From: JAXHUA01 sp034189695
Lineage (GTDB): Bacteria; Chloroflexota; Dehalococcoidia; E44-bin15
DNA length: 5,422 nucleotides
Direction of reading: 5' to 3'
Assembly (NCBI GenBank): GCA_034189695.1
Contig: JAXHUA010000068.1
Location: 1-5,422 of the forward strand
Shown: positions 4,667 to 5,422 of the stretch, piece by piece
How the letters are laid out: the number at the start of each line of letters is the position of its first letter
Position numbering within the stretch: position 1 is the first letter of the stretch
The notes under the pieces: generated by a model
Seen by the model: the letters and a program-made list of their open reading frames with translations, nothing else
The model's database searches: none
What the model was told of the DNA's origin: nothing
Position numbers and translations under genes: made by a program

Positions 4667-5422
4667 ATGGACAATCGCGTTTTCTCAGGGGCCAGGCCAA
4701 CTGGAAGGCAGCACATAGGGAACTACCTGGGGGCGATCCAGAACTACGTCAGCCTCCAGGACAACTACGAGTGCATATACTGCGTGGTCGATATCCATGC
4801 CCTGACCACTCTGGAAGCCACCAGCAAGCTTCAGGAGAACATCCGTGAGATGATGCTCGATTGGCTGGCTGCTGGACTCGACCCGCAGAGGAGCATTCTC
4901 TTCGTCCAGTCGCACGTCCCCGAGGTGATGCAACTGCACACGCTGCTGAGCATGGTGACGCCTCTGGGCTGGCTCACCAGGGTGGCAACCTTCAAGGAGA
5001 AGGCGAGAACACAGCCACACAATGTGAACTACGGTCTTGTCGGGTATCCCGTGCTCATGACCGCGGACATCGTCCTCTACAAAGCAGAGGTCGTGCCCGT
5101 CGGCGAAGACCAGCTACCGCACCTGGAACTGGCCAGGGAGATCGCGCGCCGCTTCAACTACCTCTTCGGCGACACGTTCCCCGAGCCGCAGGCGAAGCTC
5201 ACCACCACACCGCTTGTGCTGGGGCTCGACGGCGTGAACAAGATGAGCAAGACGCTGAACAATGAGATTGAACTGGCCGCCACGGAGGAGGAGACGACAC
5301 AACGGATAATGACCGCCTTCACCGACCCGGCCCGACAGTACCGTAGCGACCCGGGCCATCCGGAGGTGTGCAACGTGTGGCGCCTCCACGCCTACTTCAA
5401 CCCGGACCTGGTTGATGGGATC
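4667..5422 (+). CDS. trpS: Tryptophanyl-tRNA synthetase, N-terminal 252 residues, runs off the right edge
   Basis: Class I aminoacyl-tRNA synthetase that charges tRNA-Trp in the cytosol. The protein opens MDNRVFSGARPTGRQHIGNY, with the HIGH-type signature as HIGN at 16-19. M131 and D134 (in MTADIVLYKA) fit Met129 and the indole-binding Asp132 of the Bacillus stearothermophilus enzyme. VPVGEDQ follows at 143-149, then LARE and the ATP-binding KMSKT at 192-196. The usual last residue of KMSKS is Ser; Thr here is conservative. The stretch from FTDPAR to PGHPEVCNVWRLH is the family's typical C-terminal-domain entry. About 80 residues, including the end of the helical tRNA-binding domain, lie beyond the window. 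Nothing suggests it is broken. Its place after a catabolic-looking pair seems to be simple adjacency, not shared function. Confidence 0.97.
   Translation, partial: MDNRVFSGARPTGRQHIGNYLGAIQNYVSLQDNYECIYCVVDIHALTTLEATSKLQENIREMMLDWLAAGLDPQRSILFVQSHVPEVMQLHTLLSMVTPLGWLTRVATFKEKARTQPHNVNYGLVGYPVLMTADIVLYKAEVVPVGEDQLPHLELAREIARRFNYLFGDTFPEPQAKLTTTPLVLGLDGVNKMSKTLNNEIELAATEEETTQRIMTAFTDPARQYRSDPGHPEVCNVWRLHAYFNPDLVDGI

Noticed and set aside
4135..4716. Minus-strand ORF of 193 codons
   Set aside because: It is antisense to the acyl-CoA dehydrogenase end and the trpS start. It is arginine-, serine- and proline-rich with no motif, as expected for a shadow frame.

Overview
The window reads as part of a high-GC bacterial genome. 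The protein-coding repertoire is mostly housekeeping. From memory of family sequences, without a search, the CTP synthase most resembles those of Dehalococcoidia-like Chloroflexota. A lineage rich in acyl-CoA dehydrogenases and FAH-family enzymes, such as the SAR202-type Chloroflexota, would fit the rest. This taxonomic call is an inference.

Layout. The left part is read from the minus strand: pyrG (CTP synthase, complete), then 41 bases further on the start of a transaldolase gene (talC-like). After about 29 good residues the transaldolase sequence stops matching its family. It is joined, in another frame, to a fragment of a PheT/YtpR-type tRNA-binding OB-fold that runs off the left edge. 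This junction is either a real rearrangement or an assembly chimera. The pyrG-tal order itself is a known housekeeping neighbourhood (compare pyrG-spo0F-fbaA-tal in Bacillus subtilis).

The centre (about 1853-2226) is a divergent regulatory region without a convincing large gene. It holds a perfect-consensus sigma70-type promoter driving pyrG, a 16-base perfect palindrome in the pyrG leader, a 14-base perfect inverted repeat with 59 bases between its arms, and a weaker plus-strand promoter whose -35/-10 spacer contains the right arm of that repeat. A possible 24-codon leader ORF ends in a TTGA overlap with the chosen start of the next gene.

The right part is read from the plus strand: a fumarylacetoacetate-hydrolase-family enzyme, an acyl-CoA dehydrogenase, and the first 252 codons of trpS (tryptophanyl-tRNA synthetase), which continues past the window. 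The first two would fit one catabolic unit (C-C bond cleavage or decarboxylation of a 2-oxo acid, and acyl-CoA oxidation), though the substrate cannot be read from sequence. The gaps before the acyl-CoA dehydrogenase and before trpS each contain a strong inverted repeat without a T-tract. The acyl-CoA dehydrogenase is the oddest gene: it has Asp where the family usually has the catalytic Glu, and a nine-glycine run in a loop.

No CRISPR array, transposase, tRNA, rRNA or phage gene was seen. I found no evidence of a wholly new system; the points worth a second look are the tal/OB-fold junction, the divergent regulatory region and the unusual acyl-CoA dehydrogenase.
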